Positions 54,618 to 63,963 are shown, counted from the stretch's first letter. The stretch is 64,000 bases of DNA from SZUA-36 sp963753105 (GCA_963753105.1 CAVWBD010000001.1:1220704-1284703); one strand, 5' to 3'. Notes: a model not told the origin generated them from the sequence alone. Made by a program: numbers and translations.

Positions 54618-55362
54618 ATGTTCGATTATTTCATTCGGCATCATCGCGTTGGCCGTGCTGGCCATCATTTTCAATGCCATCAAGATACTGCGTGAATACG
54701 AGCGTGGTGTCATTTTCCAGCTCGGGCGTTTCTGGAAGGTCAAGGGCCCGGGCCTGATCATCGTCATACCGGTCATCCAGCAAATGGAACGCGTGGACCT
54801 GCGCGTCATCGTGATGGATGTACCCACCCAGGATGTGATTTCCCGGGATAACGTGTCGGTCAAGGTCAACGCCGTGGTTTATTTCCGCGTGATCGATCCC
54901 GAGAAGGCAATCATCCAGGTGGAGAAATACCTGGAGGCTATCAGCCAGCTGGCGCAGACGACCCTGCGTTCCGTACTGGGTCAGCATGAACTGGACGACA
55001 TGCTGGCTGAGCGCGACAAGTTGAACCACGACATCCAGTCCATCCTGGACCGGCAAACCGATGCCTGGGGCATCAAGGTAGCCAATGTCGAGATCAAGCA
55101 CGTGGATCTCGACGAGAGCATGATCCGCGCGATCGCGGCGCAGGCCGAGGCGGAACGTCAGCGGCGTGCCAAGGTAATCCACGCCACCGGTGAAAAGCAG
55201 GCCGCCACCGAGTTGGTCGAGGCTGCAAAAATACTCAGTGCCGATTCGAAGGCCATCCAGTTGCGATATCTGCAGACACTGACCGAAATCGCGGGCGACA
55301 AGACGTCGACGATCGTGTTCCCCCTGGATTTGGTCGAGAAGCTGAAGGGCATGAACCTGTAA
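54618..55362 (+). CDS. Slipin/stomatin-like SPFH-domain protein (frameshift at 5' end)
   Basis: Membrane-anchored scaffold of about 248 aa. ATG 54618 after GGAGTAGGG gives MFDYF, and the frame shifts near 54636 into LAVLAIIFNAIKIL, the membrane helix. The SPFH domain follows: REYERGVIFQLGRFWKVKGPGLI, VPTQDVISRDNVSVKVNAVVYFRV, then the coiled-coil AEAERQRRAKVIHATGEKQAA. The NfeD-stomatin gene pair is a widespread operon believed to organise membrane microdomains and control proteolysis. Confidence 0.9.
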
Positions 55363-55408
55363 AGTTCAAGTTGACCGGACAAAACCAGGTATCAGAGGTT
55401 TCCAAAAC

Positions 55409-55855
55409 ATGAATACGATCTGGATACTGGTTGCAAACCAGGCGGAAGCACAGATTTACTCAGCCAGCCAGATTCACGGGGAGTTGGTGCTGGTGGGTAC
55501 GTTCACCCACGCAGAAGGCGCGGCCCATGTACGTGATTTGATCTCTGATGCGCCGGGCAGGGTACACGACCGCACCGGCCCCGCCCGGCATAGCATGGAG
55601 CCGGACACAGGGGTGAAAGAAGAGGAACGCCGCCGGTTTGTGAAGGAACTGGTTGAAAGGCTGAGAACCGCCCACTTCCAGGGTAAATTCGATCAATTGG
55701 TACTACTGGTGGCTCCTGCTGTTCTGGGCATTATTCGCAAGACTTTGAGCGGGGGGCTTGCAAAAGCCGTGGTTAAAGAAATCCCCAAGGATGTAATTGG
55801 ACAAGGTGTGGACAAAATACAAGCACAACTGGTGCGTTCATTCGCGTTAAAGTAA
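55409..55855 (+). CDS. Host-attachment-family protein
   Basis: Soluble protein of 148 aa matching the family annotated as required for attachment to host cells: TIWILVANQAEAQIYS at the N-terminus, DRTGPARHSMEPDTGVKEEERRRFVKELVERL in outline, and VLLVAPAVLGIIRKTLS near the end. The fold is a baeRF/eRF1-like domain, and the name reflects a plant-associated phenotype of a homologue, not a proven function here. It is 46 bases after the stomatin gene and may share its transcript. Confidence 0.8.
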   Translation: MNTIWILVANQAEAQIYSASQIHGELVLVGTFTHAEGAAHVRDLISDAPGRVHDRTGPARHSMEPDTGVKEEERRRFVKELVERLRTAHFQGKFDQLVLLVAPAVLGIIRKTLSGGLAKAVVKEIPKDVIGQGVDKIQAQLVRSFALK

Positions 55856-55886
55856 ACAACAGGTACTCCTTCAGAACGATATTGCC

Positions 55887-56897
55887 ATGTATGCACAGTT
55901 GTTGCACGAATGTAAGCCGATCACTGAAAAACCGCTAGTTCTGACCGAAAATGGACAGGCCGGAGCCTGCTGCCGGAGAAGTGCTGATCAAGGTGCAGGC
56001 CTGTGGCATTTGCCGCACCGACCTGCATGTTGTGGAAGGTGAACTCGACCCGCACGAGATATCGGTTTCCGATTATCCCGGGTCACCAGGTGGTCGGCAC
56101 TGTAGAGGCGGCACCGGAAGATTCCCGATTCGAGACCGGCCAGCGTGTGGGCGTGGCGTGGCTGAATGCCACTTGCGGAAGCTGTCATTTCTGTGATTCT
56201 GGCCGTGAGAACCTGTGCGACACGCCTGAGTTTACCGGTTGGACACGCAACGGCGGTTTTGCCGAGTACATCGCGGCACCGGCCGAATTTGTTTACGCGC
56301 TACCGTCAGGCCTCAGCGATATCGAAGCGGCGCCATTATTGTGCGCCGGGATCATTGGATACCGCTGCCTGCGCCAGTGCGAACTGCAGGACCTGGGCAG
56401 GTGCGAAGCTCGGCTTGTACGGATTTGGCGCAGCAGGCCATATCGCGATCCAGATTGCCCGGCATCGTGGTGCAGAGGTGTATGTCTGCACCCGTGACCA
56501 TGATCGTCACCAGGCCCTGGCCGAGGAACTGGGCGCAAAATGGGTCGGTGGCACGTTTGAGCAGCCACCTGTAAAACTGGATGCATCCATTGTTTTTGCA
56601 CCGGCCGGTGAAATCGTACCGGCCGCACTCAGCGCGCTGGACAAGGACGGCCGCCTGGTGCTGGGTGGTATCCACATGAGTGACATCCCTGATTTTCCTT
56701 ACCAGGACATCTACTGGGAGCGGGTTATCCGTTCAGTGGCCAACAACACGCGGGAAGACGGCCGCGAGTTCCTTGCAGAGGCCGTGCAGGCGAAGGTTTG
56801 CACCCATACCCAGGAATTTCCCCTGGCAGCGGCCAACGAAGCGCTGATCGCGTTGAAGCACGATGCGATCAAGGGCGCAGGGGTTTTGGTAATTTAA
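55887..56897 (+). CDS. Zinc-dependent alcohol dehydrogenase (three frameshifts)
   Basis: Medium-chain dehydrogenase of about 336 aa. Catalytic zinc region CGICRTDLHVVEGEL and PGHQVVGTVE, structural zinc cysteines CGSCHFCDSGRENLC, and NAD-binding GLYGFGAAGHIAIQIARHRGAEVYV are readable. Frames change near 55942, 56063 and 56403. The pattern fits the AdhP/YogA-like subgroup of zinc alcohol dehydrogenases. It is the last gene before a REP cluster. Confidence 0.87.
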
Positions 56898-56904
56898 GGG
56901 TTAC

Positions 56905-57108
56905 CCTTGTGGGAGGGAGCAGCTCCGCTGCTCGCGATTGGAGGCAGGAATTATCTTTGGCCTATCGCGGCCAGCAAAGCTGGCCCCTCCTACAGAAAAC
57001 ATCAGCCCTTTTGTGGAAGATTATAGCTCCTCCGTACATTAATAAAAGTCTGTCGTGACCAGCAGAGCTGGTCCCTCCCACAAATTTCCTGCTCCCTCCC
57101 ACATTCCC
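56905..57108. repeat. Cluster of REP-like palindromes
   Basis: Several imperfect palindromes with the core GGGAGGGAGCAGCTCCGCTG or its complement occur: one at about 56909-56996 (GTGGGAGGGAGCAG ... CCCCTCCTACAG), another at about 57046-57080 (CCAGCAGAGCTGGTCCCTCCCAC) and a partial at 57085-57105. The same family is at 61052-61229 and at the window's right edge. Confidence 0.8.
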
Positions 57109-57124
57109 GCTGATAAAAGCTGAT

Positions 57125-57718
57125 TTAAATCAGGTTCAGGTCTTTACCCGCCTGGATTGCCTCGGCGCGCTTGTGCACATGCAGCTTGTACATCAGGTGC
57201 TGTATGTGGGTGCGCACTGTACGTATGCTGATCGATAACCTGTCGGCAATTTGCTGTGTTTTGACCTTTTCGGCCAGCAGGCCAAGCACCTCGATTTCAC
57301 GATTTGACAAGGTTTCGGTCGGCTTGACCTCGGAGAGTTGATCGCTGGTCAGCGATGGTGCGTTTTCTTCAGGGTTGCAGATATGCAGCAGGATCTCGTG
57401 ATCCGGTTTGTCGAAAAGAATGACGCAATTGATACCAAACCGCTCAGGTTCATCACTACCCGTATCGAACGCCGCATGGAAACTGCGCACGGGCTCATGC
57501 TGAAATGCTTGTTCGCGGATGGGGCAGTGCTCACAACAATGACGGTTGCCATAAATATCCCGGCCAGCCAGCATGGTCCAGCATTTCTGTCCCAGCGCTT
57601 TTGAGCGTTTCACGCCCAGCGATTTTTCTGCGGCCTCATTCCACAGCACGATGGAGCCTTGCCGGTCAACCGCAAACGCAGGGTCGCCGGTGATGTAATT
57701 TGAGGTCTGAGTATCCAT
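57125..57718 (-). CDS. PAS domain LuxR-type response regulator with Cys cluster
   Basis: Transcription factor of 197 aa. The N-terminal PAS domain (GDPAFAVDRQGSIVLWNEAAEKSLG) carries four cysteines (about C46, C61, C62, C65, in GQKCWTML and HCCEHCPIRE) which might bind a metal/FeS cluster or sense redox. The C-terminal LuxR helix-turn-helix reads LSNREIEVLGLLAEKVKTQQIADRLSISIRTVRTHIQHLMYKL in outline. ATG 57718 follows GGGAGGG, better than the upstream start at 57745. Targets unknown. Confidence 0.85.
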   Translation of the reverse strand: MDTQTSNYITGDPAFAVDRQGSIVLWNEAAEKSLGVKRSKALGQKCWTMLAGRDIYGNRHCCEHCPIREQAFQHEPVRSFHAAFDTGSDEPERFGINCVILFDKPDHEILLHICNPEENAPSLTSDQLSEVKPTETLSNREIEVLGLLAEKVKTQQIADRLSISIRTVRTHIQHLMYKLHVHKRAEAIQAGKDLNLI

Positions 57719-57898
57719 GGTGCCCTCCCAGGATGCAATCCACACTGCTCAGTAAGAATTGTTTAGGTCATCATGGTGAAAATGGCCTACGATCTCCTCC
57801 AGTCTCAGGCTACTCTCTTGGGCGCGGAACTCATTGATCCAGATCAATAAACGGGAGTGTACGCAGGATTTTTTCAGGTACAATTGGACACGGCCAAT

Positions 57899-58459
57899 AT
57901 GACCTACATCAGCACAGAAACCCGCCAGAGAATTTTTATCGGTATTCCTCTCGGTGACCGTACCCAAAAAGCTATTGAGCAGCTGCTTGAACCCATGCAG
58001 CCGTGTTCCCGAAACCTGCGCTGGGTGCCTGCTGTGAATCGTCACTTGACGCTGGCTTTTTTGGGTGACATCTCCCTGGACGAACTGGAAAACGTGCAGC
58101 AAGGATTTGCCGAAACCTACCATGAGCACGATCAATTTCAGTATGAGTTGACGGCGCTGGAGCGTTTTCCAAATACCAGGGGCAGGATCATCGCGCTGAC
58201 CGGTGAGGCGGGTGAACCATTAGACAACCTGGCCATGGCAACGCGTGACATGCTGTCAGAATGCAGGCTGGGGTTTGAGCGCAAGAAGTTCAGGCCGCAT
58301 ATCACGCTGGCGCGAGTCCGCAACCCGAAACACCCGGTGATGAGATTTGACCGACGTGTCAATATCGGCATGAGCATCAATCGCGTTGCACTTTACCGGA
58401 GCACGCTGACCGATTCGGGCAGTATCTATTCCGTTTTAAGAAAAGCAGAGTTGCGTTAG
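57899..58459 (+). CDS. thpR: RNA 2',3'-cyclic phosphodiesterase (LigT/ThpR)
   Basis: Two-histidine phosphoesterase of 186 aa. Both HxTx motifs are present, HLTLAFLG and HITLARV, about 95 residues apart, with the family opening QRIFIGIPL. It hydrolyses 2',3'-cyclic phosphate RNA ends and can ligate tRNA halves in vitro. ATG 57899 gives the usual length; the frame is open upstream to 57857 without support. It stands alone, divergent from the PAS-LuxR gene. Confidence 0.9.
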   Translation: MTYISTETRQRIFIGIPLGDRTQKAIEQLLEPMQPCSRNLRWVPAVNRHLTLAFLGDISLDELENVQQGFAETYHEHDQFQYELTALERFPNTRGRIIALTGEAGEPLDNLAMATRDMLSECRLGFERKKFRPHITLARVRNPKHPVMRFDRRVNIGMSINRVALYRSTLTDSGSIYSVLRKAELR

Positions 58460-58482
58460 CCGGATCGAATTCCGAGGGCGAA

Positions 58483-58971
58483 TTATTGGTTCAGCGCGCG
58501 GGTGAACGTAACTACATCCTTTCGAGCCTGTTCCTTCAGTGATGACTGAATATCATTTCCTGATGCAGTAACAATATTCTCTACCGTCCATAGACGATAT
58601 CGAGTGGAACTTGAACCGGGTGAGAGCCTGAGCATTTTGATTCCGGGAATTTGCCTCGCCATGCTCAGTTGCCTGATGCCGCAAGCTTGCTCGGCGGAAG
58701 CCTTGAGCCCTTTGACCGAGACCGCGAATTCGAGCTGACTTTCATCCACGGAGGCAGTCTGCAAACCGAACACACCCAATAGTCCCTTGAATGTTTCTTC
58801 CAGGTTCACGGGATCAACCAGGCACCCGATTGCTACTTCCACTTCGACATTCACGAAGATTCTATCCAGTTTCGGGTTGAAGTCCTCCAGCCGCTCCAGG
58901 CTGACACCGGCCGCTTCAGCCATGTTGGCCGACAGGAAAAACACCAGGATCAGAAAAGTACTTTGTTTCAT
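58483..58971 (-). CDS. Hypothetical secreted protein
   Basis: Unrecognised protein of 162 aa with a signal peptide (STFLILVFFLSANMAEA). The mature part has two cysteines (AIGCLVDP, EQACGIRQ) and predicted mixed alpha/beta content, and ends TFTRALNQ. ATG 58971 directly precedes the signal peptide. Convergent with thpR, 23 bases apart. No motif suggests a function. Confidence 0.7.
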   Translation of the reverse strand: MKQSTFLILVFFLSANMAEAAGVSLERLEDFNPKLDRIFVNVEVEVAIGCLVDPVNLEETFKGLLGVFGLQTASVDESQLEFAVSVKGLKASAEQACGIRQLSMARQIPGIKMLRLSPGSSSTRYRLWTVENIVTASGNDIQSSLKEQARKDVVTFTRALNQ

Positions 58972-59089
58972 CGGTTGTACCACGGTTAACATACCGTAAT
59001 TGCGCGGTTATTGCCAAAAGTGAATGGAAGCTGATAACAGCTTGCCGTATCGTTATAAAATAGGGCTATTGATGATCAGGAGTGAATGG

Positions 59090-59431
59090 ATGAATTTCTT
59101 CAGGCTGTTACCGGTATTTCTCAGTTTCCTGTTGCTGGCGGCGCATTTTTTTCGTGCCGGCCAGACAGTACTCGCGGTGATACCGTTACTGCTGTTCGTT
59201 CCGTTGGCATTCAGGAAAACCTGGGTTCCGTGGTTGATTCAGCTGGTCCTGTTGCTGGGCGCCATAGAATGGGTGCGCACCCTGTACGTGGTGGCGCAAC
59301 TGCGTATCGAGTACGGACAACCCTGGCACCGCATGGCTGTCATCCTGGGGCTGGTGGCCCTGTTCACGGCGCTTTCCTGCCTGGTATTCCGCAGCAAGGG
59401 TTTGCGCGACCGGTATTCCGAGGGGCAATGA
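59090..59431 (+). CDS. Small integral membrane protein
   Basis: A 113-aa protein with about four hydrophobic helices (LPVFLSFLLLAAHFF, VLAVIPLLLFVPLAF, WLIQLVLLLGAIEWV, MAVILGLVALFTALSCLVF). ATG 59090 is 7 bases after AGGAG; the frame is open from 59024. It resembles uncharacterised four-helix proteins of gammaproteobacteria. It precedes the CNNM-like gene by 45 bases in the same direction. Confidence 0.7.
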   Translation: MNFFRLLPVFLSFLLLAAHFFRAGQTVLAVIPLLLFVPLAFRKTWVPWLIQLVLLLGAIEWVRTLYVVAQLRIEYGQPWHRMAVILGLVALFTALSCLVFRSKGLRDRYSEGQ

Positions 59432-59476
59432 AACCAGGCTTACATAATCTAATGGGCAAGGATATTTGGCAATCGT

Positions 59477-60579
59477 ATGTATAACCTGCTGATTGCGTTT
59501 TTCCTGTTGGCCATCCTGGTCTCGTTTTTGTGCTCGCTGCTCGAAGCCGTATTGTTGAGCATCACACCGTCCTATGCACAGCTCAAGCTGCAGGATAGGT
59601 GGCAGAACCGGCAAGCACCTGGAAGCCCTGAAGTCGAATATCGACAAGCCACTGGCGGCCATCCTGACACTCAACACGATAGCCCACACGGTGGGTGCAA
59701 TCGGTGTGGGTGATCAATCCGCCAAGATATGGGCGGATGCCAACCCGATGATCACAGGCGTAATCGTACCGACGGTGATGGTGCTTGGCATCCTGATCCT
59801 GTCGGAGATCATCCCCAAAACACTGGGTGCCAATCACTGGCAAAAACTGGTCCCGTTTACCGTCGCCACGCTCAGGGTGATTGTTTTCCTGCTGTACCCA
59901 TTGGTGTGGGCCAGCCAGCACATTACCAAGGCCCTGAAAAAGGATGAAGCCCAGAGTGATTTTTCGCATTCCGAATTCCTCGCCATGGCCGAGATCGGTG
60001 TTACCGAAGGTGCGGTCGAGCAACAGGACACGGAAATCATCGGTAACCTGTTGCGCCTGGAAAGTGTACAGACCAGGGATGTGCTGACACCCAGGACGGT
60101 GGTGATGCTGGCCTCCGAGGAGCAGCAGCATCGAGGCTTTCTACAAGGAAAGCGGGGAGCTGCCGTTCTCGAGAATTCTGTTGTATGAAGACGAGGAAAA
60201 CGAGCATATTTCAGGCTATTTTTTGAAATCGGAATTGATGACGTGCCTGGTGGAAGGCTTTGGCGCTGAACTGCTCAAGACCATCAAGCGTGAAATCATG
60301 GTGGTGCACGAATCTCTGCCGTTGTCCGAGTTGTTTAACCGCTTCCTTGAAAAGCGCGAGCATATCGCTTTGGTGGTCGATGAGATCGGCGGTATGGAGG
60401 GTATCGTGACCATGGAAGACGTGCTGGAAACGTTGCTGGGCCTGGAGATCGTCGACGAATCCGATAATACCGAAGACATGCAGGTGTTGGCGCGTAAAAA
60501 GTGGCAGGCGCGCGCCGAACGTATCGCCTTGAATACCGCAGATGAGGATACGTCCGCAGATCGACTGAGTCGTTCTTGA
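59477..60579 (+). CDS. CNNM/CorC-like DUF21-CBS membrane protein (two frameshifts)
   Basis: Membrane protein of about 367 aa. The DUF21 domain begins MYNLLIAFFLLAILVSFLCSLLEAVLLSITPSYA in outline and, after a frame change near 59600, continues LEALKSNIDKPLAAILTLNTIAHTVGAIGVG, VPTVMVLGILILSEIIPKTLG. A CBS pair follows, broken near 60128: SIEAFYKESGELPFSRILLYED and HIALVVDEIGGMEGIVTMEDVLETLLG. Such proteins handle Mg/Co efflux or are called hemolysin-like. There is no C-terminal CorC_HlyC domain, so it is the short form. Confidence 0.88.
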
Positions 60580-60680
60580 CGCTGGATTAATTTGGAATTC
60601 AGTTCGGGATTGAGACTGATTTCCGGTAGAATCAGTAGGGGGACTTCAGAAATCCCGTATTACGGGAGGAGATTTATAAA

Positions 60681-61010
60681 ATGAGGATAAGAACGGCGAT
60701 GGCATGTGCGGTAGTTTTCCTGATGCTGTTGGCGGGCAATATACACGCCGCCGGTAACCTGGAGAGAGGTGAAAGCCTGGCTTACGATTGCATCAATTGC
60801 CATGGAATGAACGGCGAGGGTAATTTCGAGACGCCCGCCATCGCCGGACTCGACGCGGAATATATCCTGGAGCGCCTCAGGAATTTTTGTAAGGGTGGTA
60901 AATCCCTGGACGGTATGATGAACACCTACACCGAAGATCGCAGCGACCAGGAACTGCAGGACCTGGCGGCCTATTGGGCTTCGATGGAAAAACCGCAAAC
61001 ACCGCAATAA
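60681..61010 (+). CDS. Monohaem class I cytochrome c
   Basis: Periplasmic cytochrome of 109 aa: signal peptide ending NIHAAG, haem site CINCH in AYDCINCHGMNGEG, and a C-terminal helix LQDLAAYWASM. The axial Met is probably in the MMNTYTEDRS region. ATG 60681 follows GGAGGAG. First of four cytochrome genes in the same direction, separated from the next by a REP pair. Confidence 0.9.
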   Translation: MRIRTAMACAVVFLMLLAGNIHAAGNLERGESLAYDCINCHGMNGEGNFETPAIAGLDAEYILERLRNFCKGGKSLDGMMNTYTEDRSDQELQDLAAYWASMEKPQTPQ

Positions 61011-61051
61011 AGGCACACATCCTCTCAAGAGTAACACCCTTTAGGAGCGGC

Positions 61052-61229
61052 GCCTTGTAGGAGGGACCAGCTTCGCTGGTCGCGAATGTTTTGGAATTTT
61101 GCAAAATCGCGACCGCCTTCGGCGATCCCTCCTACAGAAAAAACATCTCCTGTGGCAGCGGTGCCTTGTAGGAGGGACCAGCTTCGCTGGTCGCGAATGT
61201 TTTGGAATTTTGCATAATCGCGACCGCCT
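61052..61229. repeat. Two REP/MITE-like copies in tandem
   Basis: A 67-base unit occurs at 61052-61118 and 61163-61229 with one mismatch. Each holds GGGACCAGCTTCGCTGGTC, a hairpin, then CGCGA and the complement TCGCGACCGCC. The first copy is complete with inverted ends TGTAGGAGGGA (about 61056) and TCCCTCCTACA (about 61127-61137); the second lacks the matching right end. They fill the gap between two cytochrome genes. Confidence 0.9.
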
Positions 61230-61401
61230 GCGCCGCTGCCCGCACAGACTCCGGTTTGCTCTTGCGGGAGAATAAAACCCGACTGATTTCATCATCACTT
61301 ACTGTATGATGGGTGACACAGGTCACGAACGCACTTGGCTTCAACCTGGCTTGCGTAAAATGGTCTCCGGCATGATCGGTGCTGAACATGGAATATCGAC
61401 A

Positions 61402-62661
61402 ATGACAAGAATCCTGGCGCTGTTGACATTATTTGGGACATTGATACTGGTTCCGGTTTCAGGCCTGGCGCAGGGTTCAGTTTCTATACAGTCGCTGACC
61501 GGTGACGAACGCGCTGCGCTGGCCCCATCACGGAACACGATTGAATTCGGGCGTACCGCGGCGGAGGCCAACTGTGCCGCCTGCCACGGCATGGATGGCA
61601 TCAGCACCGAGGCAGGCAAACCCCACCTGGCAGGACAACGTGCCGTTTATACCTACCGCGTGTTGAAAGCGTTCCAGGCGAATGTTAGACGGGATGAGCA
61701 CCACAACGATTTCCTGAACGACAAGGCCATGCTCGCAACTGCTGTTTATTATTCCAGCCTGGATCCGGTTCAGCTTGCCGCGAGCGAGGCGGAAGGTGTA
61801 CAGGACGAGACGGCTGGACAGGCGGACGAGGACCCGTTCCACGGGATCAGGGAATCCATGCGGCGCTGTGTGAAATGCCACGGCGAGACGGGCAATGCAT
61901 CGGGCAGGGGCATGCCGAGCCTGGTCGGTCAGGATCCGGAGTACTTTGTCACCTCGATGATGGCTTACGTTGATGGTAGCCGCAGTCACAACCTGATGAA
62001 AAAGCTGGTGGCTGACCTGGACGAGGAAACCATCAGGCGGATGGGTATTTTCTACGCCGTGCAGGAACCACTCATGACAGAGGCACAGGGTGAAGGCAAC
62101 GCCGATACGGGGCGCCGTTTGTCAGAAGCCTGTGAAAGCTGCCACGGTGGCGACGGCAACGCGTCAAACCCGAGCATGCCCACGCTGGCTGGCCAGGATG
62201 CAAAATATTTCATCAAGGCCATGCAGCACTACAAGGATGGCAGGCGCCAGCACCAGAAGATGTTCGAGGCCGTCAAAGGACTCAGCGAGCAGGAAGTGAT
62301 CGACATGGCCACCTATTACGCGGCGGAGCAGCCACGCCGCCGGGACGTTCGCGCACCGTTGAAAAGCACCGAGTGGATCGCACGTTGTGAGCGCTGCCAT
62401 GGCATCGATGGCAACAGCAGCGATCCGCGTTTCCCGTTGCTGGCCGGGCAGGATGAAACCTACCTGGCGAAGGCGCTGAAGGCCTATGCAAGCGGCGAGC
62501 GCAAGCACACGGCGATGCACGCCATGTCCGACCCGCTGAGTTCGACGGATATCGAGCGCATCAGTGCTTATTTTGCGTCCCAACAACCCAAGGCTGTAGT
62601 CTATATGCAACTGCCATGCGGAGATGAACCGGACGGTAAAAGTCCGGACATTCATTTTTAA
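61402..62661 (+). CDS. Tetrahaem cytochrome c with four c-type domains
   Basis: Exported protein of 419 aa made of four class I/c4-like domains with haem sites CAACH, CVKCH, CESCH and CERCH, at about residues 55, 155, 245 and 335. Each is followed by a PxLAGQ/LVGQ motif and a YF..M..Y segment typical of cytochrome c4. The signal peptide is ILALLTLFGTLILVPVSGLA; ATG 61402 is preferred although the frame is open to 61306. It looks like two fused c4 dihaem units and is probably an electron carrier or oxidase donor. Confidence 0.88.
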   Translation: MTRILALLTLFGTLILVPVSGLAQGSVSIQSLTGDERAALAPSRNTIEFGRTAAEANCAACHGMDGISTEAGKPHLAGQRAVYTYRVLKAFQANVRRDEHHNDFLNDKAMLATAVYYSSLDPVQLAASEAEGVQDETAGQADEDPFHGIRESMRRCVKCHGETGNASGRGMPSLVGQDPEYFVTSMMAYVDGSRSHNLMKKLVADLDEETIRRMGIFYAVQEPLMTEAQGEGNADTGRRLSEACESCHGGDGNASNPSMPTLAGQDAKYFIKAMQHYKDGRRQHQKMFEAVKGLSEQEVIDMATYYAAEQPRRRDVRAPLKSTEWIARCERCHGIDGNSSDPRFPLLAGQDETYLAKALKAYASGERKHTAMHAMSDPLSSTDIERISAYFASQQPKAVVYMQLPCGDEPDGKSPDIHF

Positions 62662-62710
62662 CTTGTTGACAGGGCCGTTCACGACCCATTTGATTGGAGG
62701 AAATGAGATC

Positions 62711-63019
62711 ATGTTAATCAAGAAGATATTAATCACGATGCTGTTCGTGCTGATGTTCAGCGCCGGCAGCGTGCAGGCGGGCGGTGACGCCGCCAGGGGC
62801 GCCGAACTGGCGATAGCTTGCGCTGATTGCCATGGCGAAAACGGCCTCGGGGACGAGGATTTTCCACAGCTGGCCGGCCTGGAAGAGGAACTTCATGTCA
62901 AGCTGCTGAAGGGTTTCAAGACCGACGAGGAAAGCGAGATGAGGGACTATGTCACAGACCTCAGCGAGCAGGATATTGCCGATCTCGCTGCTTACTACGC
63001 CACGCTTGCAGCACAGTAG
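62711..63019 (+). CDS. Monohaem cytochrome c
   Basis: Periplasmic cytochrome of 102 aa with signal peptide MLFVLMFSAGSVQA and haem site CADCH in ACADCHGENGLGDEDFPQLAGL; the axial Met lies in SEMRDYVTDLSEQDI. Similar to the first small cytochrome at 60681, to which it is probably paralogous. It follows the tetrahaem gene by 49 bases with TGGAGG upstream. Confidence 0.9.
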   Translation: MLIKKILITMLFVLMFSAGSVQAGGDAARGAELAIACADCHGENGLGDEDFPQLAGLEEELHVKLLKGFKTDEESEMRDYVTDLSEQDIADLAAYYATLAAQ

Positions 63020-63080
63020 TATTTAACCAGGCAGGTGGGTTGTACCCTTGCGGGTAACAGCTCGTCGATCTCAAAAATGA

Positions 63081-63105
63081 GGGGTCAGGATAAAACCCTG
63101 GCCCC
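63081..63105 (+). other. Imperfect hairpin ahead of the last gene
   Basis: GGGGTCAGG and CCTGGCCCC form a 9-bp stem with one G-T pair, 21 bases before the membrane cytochrome gene. There is no T run; the GGGGTCAG core resembles the element at 22105-22112. Confidence 0.4.
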
Positions 63106-63125
63106 ATTTAAGCAGGGCAATAAAA

Positions 63126-63890
63126 ATGAGCGACAAGCCCATTCACCGTCTTTACCGGCATTTCCAGGAACTGCCTGTCAGTATGCGGGTGCTATTTACC
63201 GGCACCCTGCTGGCGATCGGTATGGGCTACATGTTTGCACTGATCTACGTGTACTCGTCCGACGCCGGGCGTGACGGCAACCCGGCCCTCACGGTGGAGG
63301 ATATCGTCATTTCCTACAGCGGCTCGGCCGAGGGCACCCAACTCGAGGCCGCCCTGGCGGGCCCGATGTCGGCCATGCTATCCGAAGGCGACCTGGTGAA
63401 GATATTGAGCTGGGTGGGCGATGGCGCACCCAAGGCTGAGTATGAGGCGGAGATCCAGGCCGTGGTGGACCAGAACTGCCTGGACTGCCATGACGGCAGC
63501 AACCCGCACTTGTCCAATCTCGATGGTTTTGACAATATCAAGCAACTGGTCGTACAGGACACCGGTACCGACCTGCACACCCTGGTTCGTGTATCGCACA
63601 TCCACCTGTTTGGTGTGACCTTCATCTTTTTCATCATGGGTTTCATCTTCAGCCACGCCTGGGTGCGCCCGGTATGGCTCAAGAGCCTGGTCATGTTCAC
63701 GCCCTTCGTGTGTATCGCGGCGGATGTCAGCTCGTGGTATTTCACCAAGTTCTATGCTGGTTTTGCCTGGGTGGTACTGATCTCCGGTGGCCTGATGGGG
63801 CTGTGTTTCGCGATCATGTGGTTTGTATCGATGTACCAGATGTGGTTCTATAGGGTACCCGACCATATCAGGGATAGAACCCTGCAATAA
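63126..63890 (+). CDS. Membrane-bound monohaem cytochrome c
   Basis: Inner-membrane protein of 254 aa. One N-terminal helix (VLFTGTLLAIGMGYMFALIYVY), a periplasmic domain of about 115 residues with haem site CLDCHDGSNPHLS, then three helices (LFGVTFIFFIMGFIFSHAWV, LVMFTPFVCIAADVSSWYF, VVLISGGLMGLCFAIMWFVS). His residues in the helices (HIHLFGV, SHAWV) could ligate further haem. The four-helix anchor suggests a quinol-side or oxidoreductase subunit feeding the soluble cytochromes encoded before it. Confidence 0.8.
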   Translation: MSDKPIHRLYRHFQELPVSMRVLFTGTLLAIGMGYMFALIYVYSSDAGRDGNPALTVEDIVISYSGSAEGTQLEAALAGPMSAMLSEGDLVKILSWVGDGAPKAEYEAEIQAVVDQNCLDCHDGSNPHLSNLDGFDNIKQLVVQDTGTDLHTLVRVSHIHLFGVTFIFFIMGFIFSHAWVRPVWLKSLVMFTPFVCIAADVSSWYFTKFYAGFAWVVLISGGLMGLCFAIMWFVSMYQMWFYRVPDHIRDRTLQ

Positions 63891-63926
63891 ACTTCTACAA
63901 AATACTGTCGCCACCCTGGGTCTGCT

Positions 63927-63963
63927 CCGGAATCCATTTTAACAAACTAAAAATGGATTCCGG
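63927..63963. terminator. Perfect inverted repeat downstream of the last gene
   Basis: CCGGAATCCATTTT (63927-63940) and its exact complement (63950-63963) enclose a 9-base AT-rich loop, 37 bases after the stop. It may end the cytochrome transcript or be another REP-like unit. Confidence 0.6.
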
